Source of the DNA: Arthrobacter sp. NtRootA1 | Lineage (GTDB): Bacteria > Actinomycetota > Actinomycetes > Actinomycetales > Micrococcaceae | Length of the DNA: 64,000 nucleotides | Reading direction: 5' to 3' | Assembly (NCBI RefSeq): GCF_019976975.1 | Contig: NZ_AP024630.1 | Span: 1,178,001-1,242,000, forward strand | Shown: in pieces, positions 1-8,634 of the stretch | Position numbering within the stretch: the stretch's first letter is position 1 | How the letters are laid out: each line of letters starts with the position of its first letter | The notes under the pieces: generated by a model | What the model was told of the DNA's origin: nothing | Seen by the model: only the letters and a program-made list of their open reading frames with translations | Database searches by the model: none | Position numbers and translations under genes: made by a program

Positions 1-317
1 AGTACCCGCATATTGTTTCCACTGGGTCATCATATTTCGAACCGAATTGGGCAACTCTACCCTTATGGACGTGGGCGCTTGGTACAAACCAACAACCCAG
101 CTCCAGACATCACACTCAAGCATTGAGAAAGCAGATGTGCGGTGAAGCATCCGTTGCCGGACACCCGCATTTATGGGGAGCCGGCTGTGCTGAACCCGAC
201 TCTACAACTTCGGCGAGCCTCTCCAGTAACTTTCGGCTGGCGGCGAGTTGGGTAATCCTTGTACGCGCGACTTGCACCTTATGGGGTTCCGAGTGGGACA
301 CGAGCTAGGCTGGCGGG
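1..317. other. No gene recognised at left edge
   Basis: Short open frames on both strands overlap one another here, lack convincing ribosome binding sites and resemble no family I know. I see no RNA gene or strong hairpin. It is probably intergenic DNA or the tail of an eroded gene. Confidence 0.4.
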
Positions 318-806
318 GTGCGGATCGACGGCGTGGAACTCTGGGCTCTGCTGTACAAGTTGGACGATCCAGCGCACCTGGAGGCGCCGCAAGGATTCGA
401 CTGGAATGCCGCGCGCCGACAGTTCGACTGCCTCGTCGCACGGCTCAACACCGCTTTTCAGACCACGTGTGAGACGGATCGGAGTATCGAGGACGCCTCG
501 TATCACGCCGAGGTCACCGTTCCTGCCGACGCAACGGCTACCGGAGGGAACCTGGTCGTCCGGGTCTCGAACTTCGGCAATCTCGCCGTCCTGGCGCTTG
601 AGAACCCGGGGGCTTATGACCAAGAGGAGTTCGACGCGCTTGTTCACGAGAGTGACCTCACACGCATCTATGAGTGCCTCGACGAGGGAGACTACACCCT
701 CGTTGCGGAAGCGCCGCTTTGGGAGCCCTACGACGGCCGCGTGACCGCTTGGGTGTTCCTGTCAAGCAAGCCGAGCTGGTGGATCAGGTACTTCGACTAC
801 CTATAG
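318..806 (+). CDS. Hypothetical acidic protein, 162 aa
   Basis: The GTG start at 318 opens a 162-residue protein with no signal peptide or membrane segment. It is acidic, with many Asp, Glu and aromatic residues, and ends in a Trp-rich tail (PSWWIRYFDYL). I do not recognise the family. Size, acidity and isolation resemble immunity-type proteins of polymorphic toxin systems, but no toxin gene is visible beside it, so that is only a guess. Internal codons show the strong third-position G/C bias of real genes in this window, which supports coding. The start is uncertain because no clear Shine-Dalgarno precedes it. Confidence 0.6.
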   Translation: MRIDGVELWALLYKLDDPAHLEAPQGFDWNAARRQFDCLVARLNTAFQTTCETDRSIEDASYHAEVTVPADATATGGNLVVRVSNFGNLAVLALENPGAYDQEEFDALVHESDLTRIYECLDEGDYTLVAEAPLWEPYDGRVTAWVFLSSKPSWWIRYFDYL

Positions 807-852
807 CCGGCCAGATAAATGATGCTTACAACTACAGGAGAAACGACTGCAA

Positions 853-1266
853 GTGAACAAGATCCTGATATTCACTTTCGTGGCTCTGTTCGGTTTAACT
901 GGTGCCTACTGGGGAAGATACCGTTTCCCCTCCTTGAGGCCGGGATCACCTATGGACAGGCTTCTTGGCGTCATTAATGTGTTTGGCAACGTAGCAGTCG
1001 CCCTGGTGGGAATAGCGTTAATCATGACGACCGAGTTTTCTGGGACACCGGCGCTGGGATTCATTGCATCGGCGCTGCTTCTCGGTTCCGTGTTCCTCTA
1101 TCGCGTGCGGGCTCCAGATTTGAGAATGGCATTTGCCAGCAATAGCGGGCGCCGCGGACAACCCCACGATCAACAGCGGAAGACGAGATGGCCCTACACA
1201 CTTACCTACATGGCCGGGTACTCGTGCGTGATTGCCTATATCTCGACCATCCTTAGTCACCTATAA
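853..1266 (+). CDS. Small membrane protein, 137 aa, unknown function
   Basis: The product has about four hydrophobic segments (roughly residues 3-21, 38-58, 66-84 and 115-135), with a hydrophilic Arg/Gln-rich loop near 95-112 between the last two. It is therefore an integral membrane protein. An AGGAGA sequence lies 11 bases before the GTG start, a usable but long spacing. The gene follows the 162-residue gene by 46 bp on the same strand, so the two may be co-transcribed. Base composition is lower in G/C than the housekeeping genes further right, fitting an accessory location. I do not recognise the family. Confidence 0.6.
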   Translation: MNKILIFTFVALFGLTGAYWGRYRFPSLRPGSPMDRLLGVINVFGNVAVALVGIALIMTTEFSGTPALGFIASALLLGSVFLYRVRAPDLRMAFASNSGRRGQPHDQQRKTRWPYTLTYMAGYSCVIAYISTILSHL

Positions 1267-1387
1267 GTACCGACAACTTCCCAACCAACTGTGAAATAGA
1301 TGGCCGTGAAGCTGGCCGATCCAGGATGAGACGATATGACACGTGTCCCCCCAACCTTCGGAGAACCGGGTGCCCGTTCAAGGATCG

Positions 1388-1897
1388 TCAGTGGCACTGG
1401 GCCTTGGCTACCAGATAGCTGGTTTGGAGCCCCTCCAGCCCGTTGAGCTTAGTCTGGAGTGACTGCATGCGGGCATTGGCGGCCACAATGCCCGCAGTGT
1501 CCCCGGTGCTCAGCGCCTTGCTGGTATCGGAGAGCGCGTTGATGGTCTGAACAGCCAAGTCCATGATTTGGTCGGCATACTGGAGGGCCTGAGTACATGG
1601 GTAGGGAGTCTGGGCCACAGTCTTGGTCTGGGTGACGGTCTCGGTCGCCGTCACGGTCGGAATCGGCCTGGCCGACGCCTCGGAGGAGGCGGTGCCGTAC
1701 CCGTTGTTGTAACCGACGGTCGTCCCAGCAGCCGTTCCCAGGGCGACCAGCGCGAGAGATGCCAGCACTATCGCAAGGATCCGCCGTGGCTTGCGCTGGC
1801 TCCGCGGCCTCGCCGGGGCCTCATCTATGGGTTCGGGCGGGTAGGGCGGCAACGGAGGCTGCCAAGGGGCCTTCGGCCCCGGGGTGTAGTCGCTCAT
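1388..1897 (-). CDS. Membrane-anchored protein with Pro-rich N-terminus, 169 aa
   Basis: The start at 1897 gives MSDYTPGPKAPWQPPLPPYP, a typical actinobacterial cytosolic Pro-rich N-terminus. A longer frame to 2101 exists but its extra 68 residues look non-coding. After a basic stretch (about residues 32-39) comes one membrane helix at about 40-64, then a Thr/Ala-rich linker and an extracytoplasmic helical domain with paired cysteines (near TPYPCTQAL and the C-terminal AQCH), which could form a disulfide. It is probably a single-pass protein with the C-terminus outside. The function is unknown, and neighbours give no hint. Confidence 0.65.
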   Translation of the reverse strand: MSDYTPGPKAPWQPPLPPYPPEPIDEAPARPRSQRKPRRILAIVLASLALVALGTAAGTTVGYNNGYGTASSEASARPIPTVTATETVTQTKTVAQTPYPCTQALQYADQIMDLAVQTINALSDTSKALSTGDTAGIVAANARMQSLQTKLNGLEGLQTSYLVAKAQCH

Positions 1898-2319
1898 TTG
1901 CTGCCCGCTGTGCTGCTCCTCCACGAGCTGCCCCCAATCCAAAATGTGGCCTTGCTTTGGTGCATTTACGCTCGCATGCAGCCGCACCCGCGGGCAACAC
2001 TTGCCTGTACTCGTCTTTCGGACGCGCCCACTACGGGGTGGAACAGGATACGCCGGAAAGGGGCAGCACCAAGCGCTATCGCCGACGAACGCCGGTGGCA
2101 ACCGAGGCTAGCCAGCTCCCGCCCCTGGTCCACTCTGGGGCCAGCAACGTCACGGCGAACCCAAGGTATCAAAACATTGTCCTCTAACCCCGCTGCACCA
2201 CCCCCGCCACCGTTGAGCCGGCCGCGAAACTGGCCAAACCGCTGGCCTGCATGCGTCGCCCCTCAAGGCCCCTACCCCTAGCACCCGCCCGTAAGCCGAT
2301 CCTTCAACGGGACAATGGC
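1898..2319. other. Intergenic region without recognised gene
   Basis: About 420 bases between two minus-strand genes. Several short overlapping frames exist on both strands, none with a convincing start or family resemblance. I looked for a tRNA fold or attachment-site signature and found none. It presumably holds the promoter of the 169-residue gene. Confidence 0.35.
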
Positions 2320-2871
2320 TCATTCGCTGCCAAGACCACCACGACCGGCCGATGCACCGTCGAAAAAGACGGCGCTGATGGGCTCGAAGAATGAGTCCCA
2401 GTCGGCGACCTCGGAGCCAAGGGTCGCGCGGTCATGATTTGCGTAGTTGGGCGGTGCCTCCGTCAGTCCCAGCACATCCCCAGTAAAAAAGGCTGCGCTC
2501 TCGGCCTTCAGCGACAACTGGGCACCTGGAGCGGGCCACATTCCAAGCTGCAACGCGAAGAGTCCGTCAATCGATTGCGGCTCGCAGCCCGCAACAGTCC
2601 AGGCCGTCAAAGGAGTGTCCCGGCTGGGCCCGGACCACGTCATCTCGCGGACACCATGGGCGATGAGGACTCCGGTGTTCGTCTCCCGCAATTGGAGGGC
2701 CACCCGAAGCTCAAACAACAATCCCGCCACGCCAGACAGAACGTCGAACTTAACGCCGAGGAGTTGCGCTTCTTGGAGCGCGCCTGCCTCCGTCAGCGGG
2801 TCCGTCTCGGGCATCGGGGTGTGCCGGAGAAGCTCGTAATCCGGGAGCAGAAGATCACCGATCCTCATCAT
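2320..2871 (-). CDS. Hypothetical protein, 183 aa
   Basis: The most plausible start is the ATG pair at 2871/2868, giving MMRIGDLLLPDYE. The frame continues to 2985, but that N-terminus (Arg/His-rich) looks like non-coding extension. The protein is soluble, of mixed alpha/beta character, without signal peptide. It has regions typical of small actinobacterial orphan or immunity-type proteins (for example ADWDSFFEPISAVFFDG near the end). No good Shine-Dalgarno precedes either ATG, so the start is uncertain. I cannot name a family. The gene stands alone, flanked by gaps of over 270 bp. Confidence 0.55.
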   Translation of the reverse strand: MMRIGDLLLPDYELLRHTPMPETDPLTEAGALQEAQLLGVKFDVLSGVAGLLFELRVALQLRETNTGVLIAHGVREMTWSGPSRDTPLTAWTVAGCEPQSIDGLFALQLGMWPAPGAQLSLKAESAAFFTGDVLGLTEAPPNYANHDRATLGSEVADWDSFFEPISAVFFDGASAGRGGLGSE

Positions 2872-3145
2872 GGCAGGGGAAGGTAGGCGGAGGAATGAGT
2901 GGACAGCATCGTCTGGCCAACGAGCATGTTTCTGATTTGTCGAGTGCCGTTCATGTAGACAGCGTAGCGATCGTGGATCCCTCACCGTGCTGCCTGGGTT
3001 TAATCTTGGTAGCGTCGGATAAACAGTGTGTCAGGCGCTTTTCGTGTCCTTAGGCCCTTTTGGCAGAGGTGAACGCTCACTGCCTGGAGTCCATCGATGA
3101 CTCCAAGTTCGGGCTCTGCGAACGATGACAACGAGGCGGAGTAGT

Positions 3146-3664
3146 TCAGTCATCTGATGCGACGATGACGTGAAGTGTGCGAAGAAGGCGATCAATCACG
3201 ATGAACTCGTGGAAGCCTAGGTTTCCGGTGACGAAGCCGTAGTCATGTTGGGCTTCCCGTGGGGGATTGCGTAGCTTCAGTACAGTGCCTGAGCCCAAGA
3301 GTGAATCGATGGATTCCAGCCTTTGAATGACATCGTGGGGCTGGGAGTATTTCGCGTCCGTCCAGTCTTGGTCATTGGCCCAGATGGCGATGTCGGTCTT
3401 CGCCGCTTCGGCCGTCGATGGCTCGAACAGATCCGGGTGGATGGCATCAATCCTCCACCGCCCATGGATTCCCCATGCGCGGACTTCCGCCGCCGAGGGA
3501 AAGGGGGAGGCGTAGTCGTGCTGGTACCCGGGGCTCTCGATCAGGCTCTCAAGAATAGATTGGTCGTCTTGGTCCGGGTCGATGAGGAAACGCGTCAAAT
3601 GGACCCACATAAAGGTACCGGAATCGAGATGAACAATTTCATCTCCGACAAGAGGCAATGTCAT
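3146..3664 (-). CDS. Hypothetical protein, 172 aa
   Basis: A soluble acidic protein beginning MTLPLVGDEIVHLDSGTFMW. It contains many Asp and Trp residues and a central WGIHGRWRIDAIHPDLF segment, with no signal peptide or membrane helix. It lies alone on the minus strand, 268 bp from the previous gene and 214 bp from the next. As with its neighbours, size and isolation resemble orphan immunity proteins, but nothing in the sequence proves that. The ATG at 3664 is chosen because it is the first in frame; an in-frame later start is possible because no strong ribosome binding site is visible. Confidence 0.55.
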   Translation of the reverse strand: MTLPLVGDEIVHLDSGTFMWVHLTRFLIDPDQDDQSILESLIESPGYQHDYASPFPSAAEVRAWGIHGRWRIDAIHPDLFEPSTAEAAKTDIAIWANDQDWTDAKYSQPHDVIQRLESIDSLLGSGTVLKLRNPPREAQHDYGFVTGNLGFHEFIVIDRLLRTLHVIVASDD

Positions 3665-3878
3665 GGCTCAAATGTATTTAGGTTCGACCACTGGACCAGA
3701 CGGCGCGCGCAACTGACGATGTCCTACTCAGCAGACGTGAGCACGTTGCCGCCGATTGCAGGCGGAAGCTGTCGAGAACGAACTGCCCTAACCGCCCGCA
3801 AGTGGATCCCTCACAGGGACATGCCTGCAGCGGAAGGATGGGACTGGTTCAACTTAAGGAAGAACGCTCGGCTAGCCG

Positions 3879-4682
3879 CTAGAGGATGAAGCCGAGCTCG
3901 CGGGCCCACAAGCGCTTGGTCGCGAGTTCGAGCTCATTTGGCCACACAGCGTGGCAATTGCGTGCCAGCCGATGTGCCCTCCCTAGGTACTCGGCTGCGA
4001 TCACTTTCAGCGCCTGGAGCAAGGATGCCTCGCTGACCGCGGTGGAAGGCAGGGAACGAAGACAGTCCATCTGTTCGGCATTCAAACGCCGCGTAGTCCT
4101 CTTGGCTCCAGCCTCTGCCTCTACCCCGTTTTCCGCAAGCATCAACTGAATCAGGAGCCGATCTCGCATCATCGTAGTTATATGGAGCAGGGCTATCAGG
4201 TCGTCGCGGTGATGGGCAGCGATGGCTGTCCCCATGAAGTACAGGAAGATCCGAACTTGCTGTTCAGGGAAGTAGGGATCGGCAGGACCGGGCAGGGTCC
4301 CGGCCGTGCTCGCAACCCTTTCCTCGGCCCGATCCAAAAGCACCTCACGCTGGCAATCCGGCAAATTCTCGGTGGTTGAGTGGAGAACGAGGTCGATGTG
4401 GATCCAGTCGGGCGTGAGGCATATCAACGCTCCTGGCACCCCGGGGATCGCGTCGGCCAGAACAAGCGGAACGATCGCGCTCAACCAGCCTTGTGCGTCG
4501 AACGCTTCCGACTCCTCGACCAACAGATGCAGGTCAATGTCGCTCCAGTCGTCGGCCACACCTTGCGCGATCGAGCCTTCGAGCCACGCTGAGCGCACCC
4601 TCTTGTCGTCCCTGCACGCGGACACCAAGGCGTCAAGGGTGGGCCGAAGTCGGCCAGGGATAGTCGCAGCAGCCTTTGTCAT
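3879..4682 (-). CDS. MNT-type nucleotidyltransferase, 267 aa
   Basis: The N-terminal domain carries the nucleotidyltransferase signature: GSIAQG at residues 36-41 followed by SDID at 47-50, with another acidic strand around WIHIDLVLHS. These are the usual metal-binding aspartates of the DNA polymerase beta-like superfamily that includes aminoglycoside nucleotidyltransferases. The C-terminal half is helical, as in kanamycin nucleotidyltransferase-like proteins. The start at 4682 is chosen because GGAAGA lies 8 bases upstream; a longer frame reaches 4784. Substrate unknown: an antibiotic, a small molecule or a protein AMPylation target are all possible. There is no antitoxin-like partner beside it, so a MntA/HepT pair is unlikely. 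Confidence 0.75.
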   Translation of the reverse strand: MTKAAATIPGRLRPTLDALVSACRDDKRVRSAWLEGSIAQGVADDWSDIDLHLLVEESEAFDAQGWLSAIVPLVLADAIPGVPGALICLTPDWIHIDLVLHSTTENLPDCQREVLLDRAEERVASTAGTLPGPADPYFPEQQVRIFLYFMGTAIAAHHRDDLIALLHITTMMRDRLLIQLMLAENGVEAEAGAKRTTRRLNAEQMDCLRSLPSTAVSEASLLQALKVIAAEYLGRAHRLARNCHAVWPNELELATKRLWARELGFIL

Positions 4683-5064
4683 CCTCGAATTCTTCCATTT
4701 GAACACCACTGCGCCCGTCAGCCGGTCGATCATCGTGCTAGTGAAACCGCCGACAGCTTCCGTGCAGTTGCTGGCTTGGATCACGTACGTAAGACCCGCA
4801 CGATGAGATGCGCGATGACGCGGGGATTACTGCAACCGTGTTTCCCCATGTATGACGGGAATGAAAATCGGCGCGTCTCAACGAGCGATCAGGATCTCAC
4901 TGCACAGCGTCGTTTGACCCAACGTCCTGCGAAGGCCGGAACATGAGCTGCCCAGTCCAACTCAGGCCGTTAGCGCGCTGAACACAAAGGCCCTCGTGCA
5001 ACGACAGAGCAGCGGGCAGGTCGGTTACTTCTTTCCGGCGGGCCCGGTGTAGTTGGCTATTTGT
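4683..5064. other. Intergenic region without recognised gene
   Basis: About 380 bases between two minus-strand genes. It must contain the promoter of the nucleotidyltransferase gene and the 3' end of the monooxygenase transcript. I see no strong hairpin with a T-run and no credible small gene. Confidence 0.35.
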
Positions 5065-6309
5065 TCACTCAGCAACCTTGCCCGCCACGTACTCCGCGTC
5101 CAGCCCCACGCCGCCGAGGATCGATGAGTAGTGCCGAGTCAGCCAAGGAAGCCCTACGGCGTACAGGCCGGGCTGTTCGGTGACGCCTGCCGTGTGTTTT
5201 GGGTAGCCCCACTCGTCCAGCACTGGGATGTCGATGAAGGACAGATCGAGTTTGTATCCGGTGGCCCACAGGACTGACGTGATGTTGGCCTGGGCCAGGT
5301 TTACTCGCGCTGGCTCTGAGGGCAGCCAGTCGTCCTCTGGTCTTGGAGGCTGCTCTTCTGCGTCGATGCCCGCGGCTGCGATGTAGGCGTCGATGGCTTT
5401 CCGCATTCGCTGGTGGAAGCTGGATTCGACTATTGCGAGGCGTTCGGGAAGGTCGTCGCTGAAGGTGATGTCGCCGTCGTCGATGTTCTCCATACGGCCG
5501 TGCAGGTGCATGCCCCGGCGGCCGAGTTCGCGGAGGTGGATGTCGTGGCCGCCGTCGGTGCCGGAGAGCAGTGGGTTGCAGGCGAAGCGGGCGGCGGGGG
5601 AGGGGAGTGCCTCGCGGGTGAGGGCGTTGATGCCGTAGCCGGGGCCGTGTTTGGCGGTTTCGAGCATCCAGTAGATGAGGTCGTGGCCGCGGTATCGGCG
5701 GGGTGCTTCGGGGCAGGTGGAGACGGCGAGGTGGACTTCGCGGCCGGCGTCGTGCAGTTCTTCGGCGATCTGACCGCCGGACTGGCCGGTCCCGACGATG
5801 AGGACTGCGCCGTCGGGCAGCTGGTTTGGATTGCGGTAATCGTGCGTGTGGACGTGGACGATGTCCTTGGAAAGGCTGTTAGCCAAAGCCGGGATCTTGG
5901 GAACCTGGTACGCGCCGGTTGCCAGCACCACCTTGCGGGCTTTCATGTGGCCGAGCGACGACTCAATGCTGAATCCGCCGTCAGGCGAAGTGGCCAGCCG
6001 CGTTACGTCCACGCCCGTGTGGACGGGAGCGCTGATCACCTCCGCGTATCGCCTGAAGAGGTTGACCACTGCGTTGCGGGGAATGAAAGCCTCAGGCTCG
6101 TTGTCGGCGTAGGGCATGCCGGGCAGGTCCAGGCTGAAGTTCGGCGTGTTCATGTAGAACCCGTCCCAGCGATCCTGGAATGCGCCACCCAGGGAATCCC
6201 GACGCTCCAGTATCCGGTGCTCGACGCCGGCCTGCGTGAGCCAATAGCTCGTCGCGAGTCCCGCCTGGCCTGCGCCGATGATGACCGTGTCTATTGGTTT
6301 AGTCGGCAT
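5065..6309 (-). CDS. Flavin-containing monooxygenase-like oxidoreductase, 414 aa
   Basis: Two dinucleotide-binding motifs mark this as an FAD/NADPH enzyme: GAGQAG at residues 12-17 for FAD, and VGTGQSGGQ in the middle for NADPH, followed by ELHDAGREVHL. The C-terminal ATGYKLDLSF segment is typical of flavin monooxygenases of the FMO/YUCCA/CzcO type. The start at 6309 has GAGGG 8 bases upstream; an upstream extension to 6462 lies inside the preceding hydrolase gene and is rejected. The gene overlaps the hydrolase by 11 bp, implying translational coupling in one operon. Likely reaction: NADPH-dependent oxygenation of a small organic substrate or carrier-like oxidoreduction; substrate not predictable. 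Confidence 0.85.
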   Translation of the reverse strand: MPTKPIDTVIIGAGQAGLATSYWLTQAGVEHRILERRDSLGGAFQDRWDGFYMNTPNFSLDLPGMPYADNEPEAFIPRNAVVNLFRRYAEVISAPVHTGVDVTRLATSPDGGFSIESSLGHMKARKVVLATGAYQVPKIPALANSLSKDIVHVHTHDYRNPNQLPDGAVLIVGTGQSGGQIAEELHDAGREVHLAVSTCPEAPRRYRGHDLIYWMLETAKHGPGYGINALTREALPSPAARFACNPLLSGTDGGHDIHLRELGRRGMHLHGRMENIDDGDITFSDDLPERLAIVESSFHQRMRKAIDAYIAAAGIDAEEQPPRPEDDWLPSEPARVNLAQANITSVLWATGYKLDLSFIDIPVLDEWGYPKHTAGVTEQPGLYAVGLPWLTRHYSSILGGVGLDAEYVAGKVAE

Positions 6310-7072
6310 TGTTGCTGCCCTCGGCTCGTTGCCAATGCTCGCGCAACATGCCCGCGAGCCTCCCGGGTTCAATCCGGTGTGGGGGATCGAAGTGGTGGCG
6401 TTCCTCAAACACCTCCACACGGTAGTCCCGGAAAACAGTGGACAGACGATCGGCGATGTCACCGTACTGGTCTGGGTTGCTCAGGCCGCCCAGCACATAC
6501 AGCACGGGACGTTCAAAAGAAGCCAGGCGCTCGCGGTCCAGACGATAGCTCCGGAAATCCTTCAGGAACGCCCTGATTCCGGCAGGCCGCTTGGCCATCC
6601 ACGGCGGCGGGTCACCCGCCGGCGGAGGCGGAAGGACGACGTCGGGCCTCACCGATAGCCTCATGAACTCTGCCATGAACTGCTCCGGAGGCAGCGGCTC
6701 GAGCGTGCCCAGCTCGTCCCAGAAGCGGGAGTGGGCCTGACTCCAGCCCCAGTCACCGGCCCAGGCGGGTTCCAAGAGAGTGAGGCTTAGCAGCCGCTCG
6801 GGATACTTGGCAGCGAAGGCGAGGGCCGCGGCTCCGCCGCCCGAGTAGCCCACGAGGTGAAACGTGTCCCAGTTTTTGGCGCCTGCCTCGCGCAGGACGC
6901 CGTCGACCTCCGTGTCGAGTGTCCAGTCCGACGGCGGCTCGTCGCCCTCATAAAGATCCAGGTCCTTGGCCACGGCGTCGACGTCCGGGCCCAAGGCCTC
7001 GAGCAGCGCACCATAGGCGGGCCCCGCAGGAAGGACACTGCCCGGAAGGAGGACCACTCGAATGGGTTCCAT
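6299..7072 (-). CDS. Alpha/beta hydrolase, 257 aa
   Basis: Standard alpha/beta hydrolase: a nucleophile elbow GYSGGG with Ser77, a preceding strand FHLV, and a C-terminal HH in EERHHFDPPHR that supplies the catalytic His. The acid is probably in the ERPVLYVLGGLSNPDQ strand. No signal peptide, so it is cytoplasmic. It is upstream of and overlaps the flavin monooxygenase by 11 bp, so the pair probably form an operon and may act on the same compound, for example hydrolysing an ester formed by Baeyer-Villiger oxidation. That pathway is inference. The substrate is unknown. Confidence 0.85.
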   Translation of the reverse strand: MEPIRVVLLPGSVLPAGPAYGALLEALGPDVDAVAKDLDLYEGDEPPSDWTLDTEVDGVLREAGAKNWDTFHLVGYSGGGAAALAFAAKYPERLLSLTLLEPAWAGDWGWSQAHSRFWDELGTLEPLPPEQFMAEFMRLSVRPDVVLPPPPAGDPPPWMAKRPAGIRAFLKDFRSYRLDRERLASFERPVLYVLGGLSNPDQYGDIADRLSTVFRDYRVEVFEERHHFDPPHRIEPGRLAGMLREHWQRAEGSNNAD

Positions 7073-7128
7073 GGCTGCACTGTACGCCTGGAGATGCGAG
7101 TGCGGGAGGGCTCTTCACCGGTGGAAAG

Positions 7129-8001
7129 TCACAAGATCTTGGACAGGCGGGTGCACTCTTCCCAGAGCCGCTTCCGCGCGGCCGGATCAGAGCCCATGCC
7201 CGGCGTCGGCAGTTCCTTGCGTTTCGCCCAGAGCTTCCCGGACACGGCGGCAGTCTCCGGCGCGGTGGCCAGCCAGACTGGCGTATCGGCAGCTTTCTCA
7301 GCAGTCGCGCCGAAGGTGTTCGTCATCCAGCGGAAAGGTCCGCCGACGTCCTGCAATAGCGCGGTGTGCTTTACGAGGCCCGGGTGCACGGCGTTCACCA
7401 CAACGTTGGATCCACGGAGGCGCTCCGCGAATTCCTGCGTCAACAGGACCCGCCCGAGCATTGTTGGAGGAGTGGAGCGCAGGTAACTGTAATTGCCCTT
7501 GGCGGTTTGCAGATCGTCGAAGTCGATCTTGGTGGTGGAAGGGCCTCCCGAATACTTGGAAGCGATGTTAACGATCCGCGAAGTCCGCGCCCCGTCCGCG
7601 CCCACGCCGCGCTTGAGCGCGTCCAAGAGCAGATTCGTCAGCAGGAAGTAGCCCATCACGTTGGTGGCGAACGTGAGTTCAAGCCCGTCCGGGGTCACGT
7701 GACGCTCCTTGCGGAATACTCCAGCCGCGTTGACCAGGACGTCCAGCTTGTCGTGGCGCGAAAGGAACTCGTCCACTGCCGAACGGATTGAGGCCTGGCT
7801 TGAGAGGTCGCAGGCGAGCGGTTCGAGAACCACGTCTGGTTCTGTGGCGCGGATATCACGGATGGCATCCTCTGCCCGGGCTTCTGAACGTCCAACCACG
7901 ACGACGGACGCTCCTTCGCGTGCAAGTGCAGTGGCGATGGCGTTACCCAGGCCGCCTGTCGCCCCGGTCACGAGCGCTGTTCGTCCATTCATGGAGGGCA
8001 T
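7129..8001 (-). CDS. Short-chain dehydrogenase/reductase, catalytic Lys missing, 290 aa
   Basis: An SDR of the retinol-dehydrogenase/WW-oxidoreductase-like branch. The cofactor motif TGATGGLG is at residues 12-19, NAAG at 91-94, the structural Asn at 114 and the catalytic-type Ser near 148 (NIASKYS). The usual YxxxK motif is altered: Tyr173 is followed by LRST, so Thr177 sits where Lys is expected, with a short Pro-containing insertion before the next helix (LGRVLLTQEFAERL). The reading frame is intact on both sides. Either another residue substitutes or activity is reduced. The gene runs in the same direction as the hydrolase, with a 56 bp gap, so it may belong to the same operon. Confidence 0.8.
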   Translation of the reverse strand: MPSMNGRTALVTGATGGLGNAIATALAREGASVVVVGRSEARAEDAIRDIRATEPDVVLEPLACDLSSQASIRSAVDEFLSRHDKLDVLVNAAGVFRKERHVTPDGLELTFATNVMGYFLLTNLLLDALKRGVGADGARTSRIVNIASKYSGGPSTTKIDFDDLQTAKGNYSYLRSTPPTMLGRVLLTQEFAERLRGSNVVVNAVHPGLVKHTALLQDVGGPFRWMTNTFGATAEKAADTPVWLATAPETAAVSGKLWAKRKELPTPGMGSDPAARKRLWEECTRLSKIL

Positions 8002-8059
8002 AGCTTGATCTCAGCACTTATTGGCAGGTTTGGCGAGGGTTCGCCGAGCTCAGGAAGCC

Positions 8060-8425
8060 TTAGTTCTTGGACCGCTTTTCCTTGGGTGCCTTCGGCGGCA
8101 GACCTGCAACATGGTCAAAGGCCTTGGCCACCCAAGGCTCGGCCTGCGCGGCGTCGTCGTTCCACGCTTCCGGCAGGCCGACATAACCGCCCATGGGGCG
8201 TTCCTCGGGACCGAAAGGTTGAGTTTCGTGATCCGACTCGAGCTCGGCCTTGTCAGCCTCGGAAAGTCGGACGCCGATGGTAGGGCCGAACAGACCGGCG
8301 AACATGTTGCCATTCACGAAAGCGCCGAGGTTGCCGAACATGGGTTTGACCACGACGTCGGGATGGTCGGGCAGCACTGAACGGAAACGTTCCTTGTCGG
8401 CATCCGACGGCTTGGGCATCTGCAT
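8060..8425 (-). CDS. TfoX N-terminal domain protein, 121 aa
   Basis: The segment MFGNLGAFVNGNMFAGLFG followed by a conserved LSEAD stretch is characteristic of the TfoX/Sxy N-terminal domain, known from competence regulators of Proteobacteria but found as stand-alone small proteins in many actinobacteria. The start at 8425 has AGGAGG 7 bases upstream, so the longer frame to 8554 is rejected. The C-terminus is Lys-rich (PKEKRSKN). It lies 58 bp upstream of the SDR gene on the same strand. The role in actinobacteria is unknown; a link with competence should not be assumed. Confidence 0.8.
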   Translation of the reverse strand: MQMPKPSDADKERFRSVLPDHPDVVVKPMFGNLGAFVNGNMFAGLFGPTIGVRLSEADKAELESDHETQPFGPEERPMGGYVGLPEAWNDDAAQAEPWVAKAFDHVAGLPPKAPKEKRSKN

Positions 8426-8634
8426 TGCTCGTCCTCCTGGGTTGTACCTCCATGCCCACTGTACGCAGAACATGAGAATCAGTCCGGAAATCAAACAAAT
8501 GGGTTTGCCTCCTCGACGGACGCGCCGACCGATGGGAGTCTGGAGCATGGCCACAGATCCCGGCGCGCGCTGGGCAGAAGGATCTGTTGCCTCCGGGACA
8601 CATCACGGCCTTGATGTGGGACTGAGGTGAAGAA

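Noticed and set aside
1898..2319. tRNA or attachment site in the gap
   Set aside because: No cloverleaf or CCA-end pattern could be folded by eye, and no integrase gene is present.
3879..4682. MntA/HepT toxin-antitoxin pair
   Set aside because: The nucleotidyltransferase is longer than MntA and has no HEPN gene next to it.
5413..6576. 387-codon frame antisense to the flavin monooxygenase
   Set aside because: Val/Ala/Gly-rich shadow of a clear gene; spans the overlap into the hydrolase gene.
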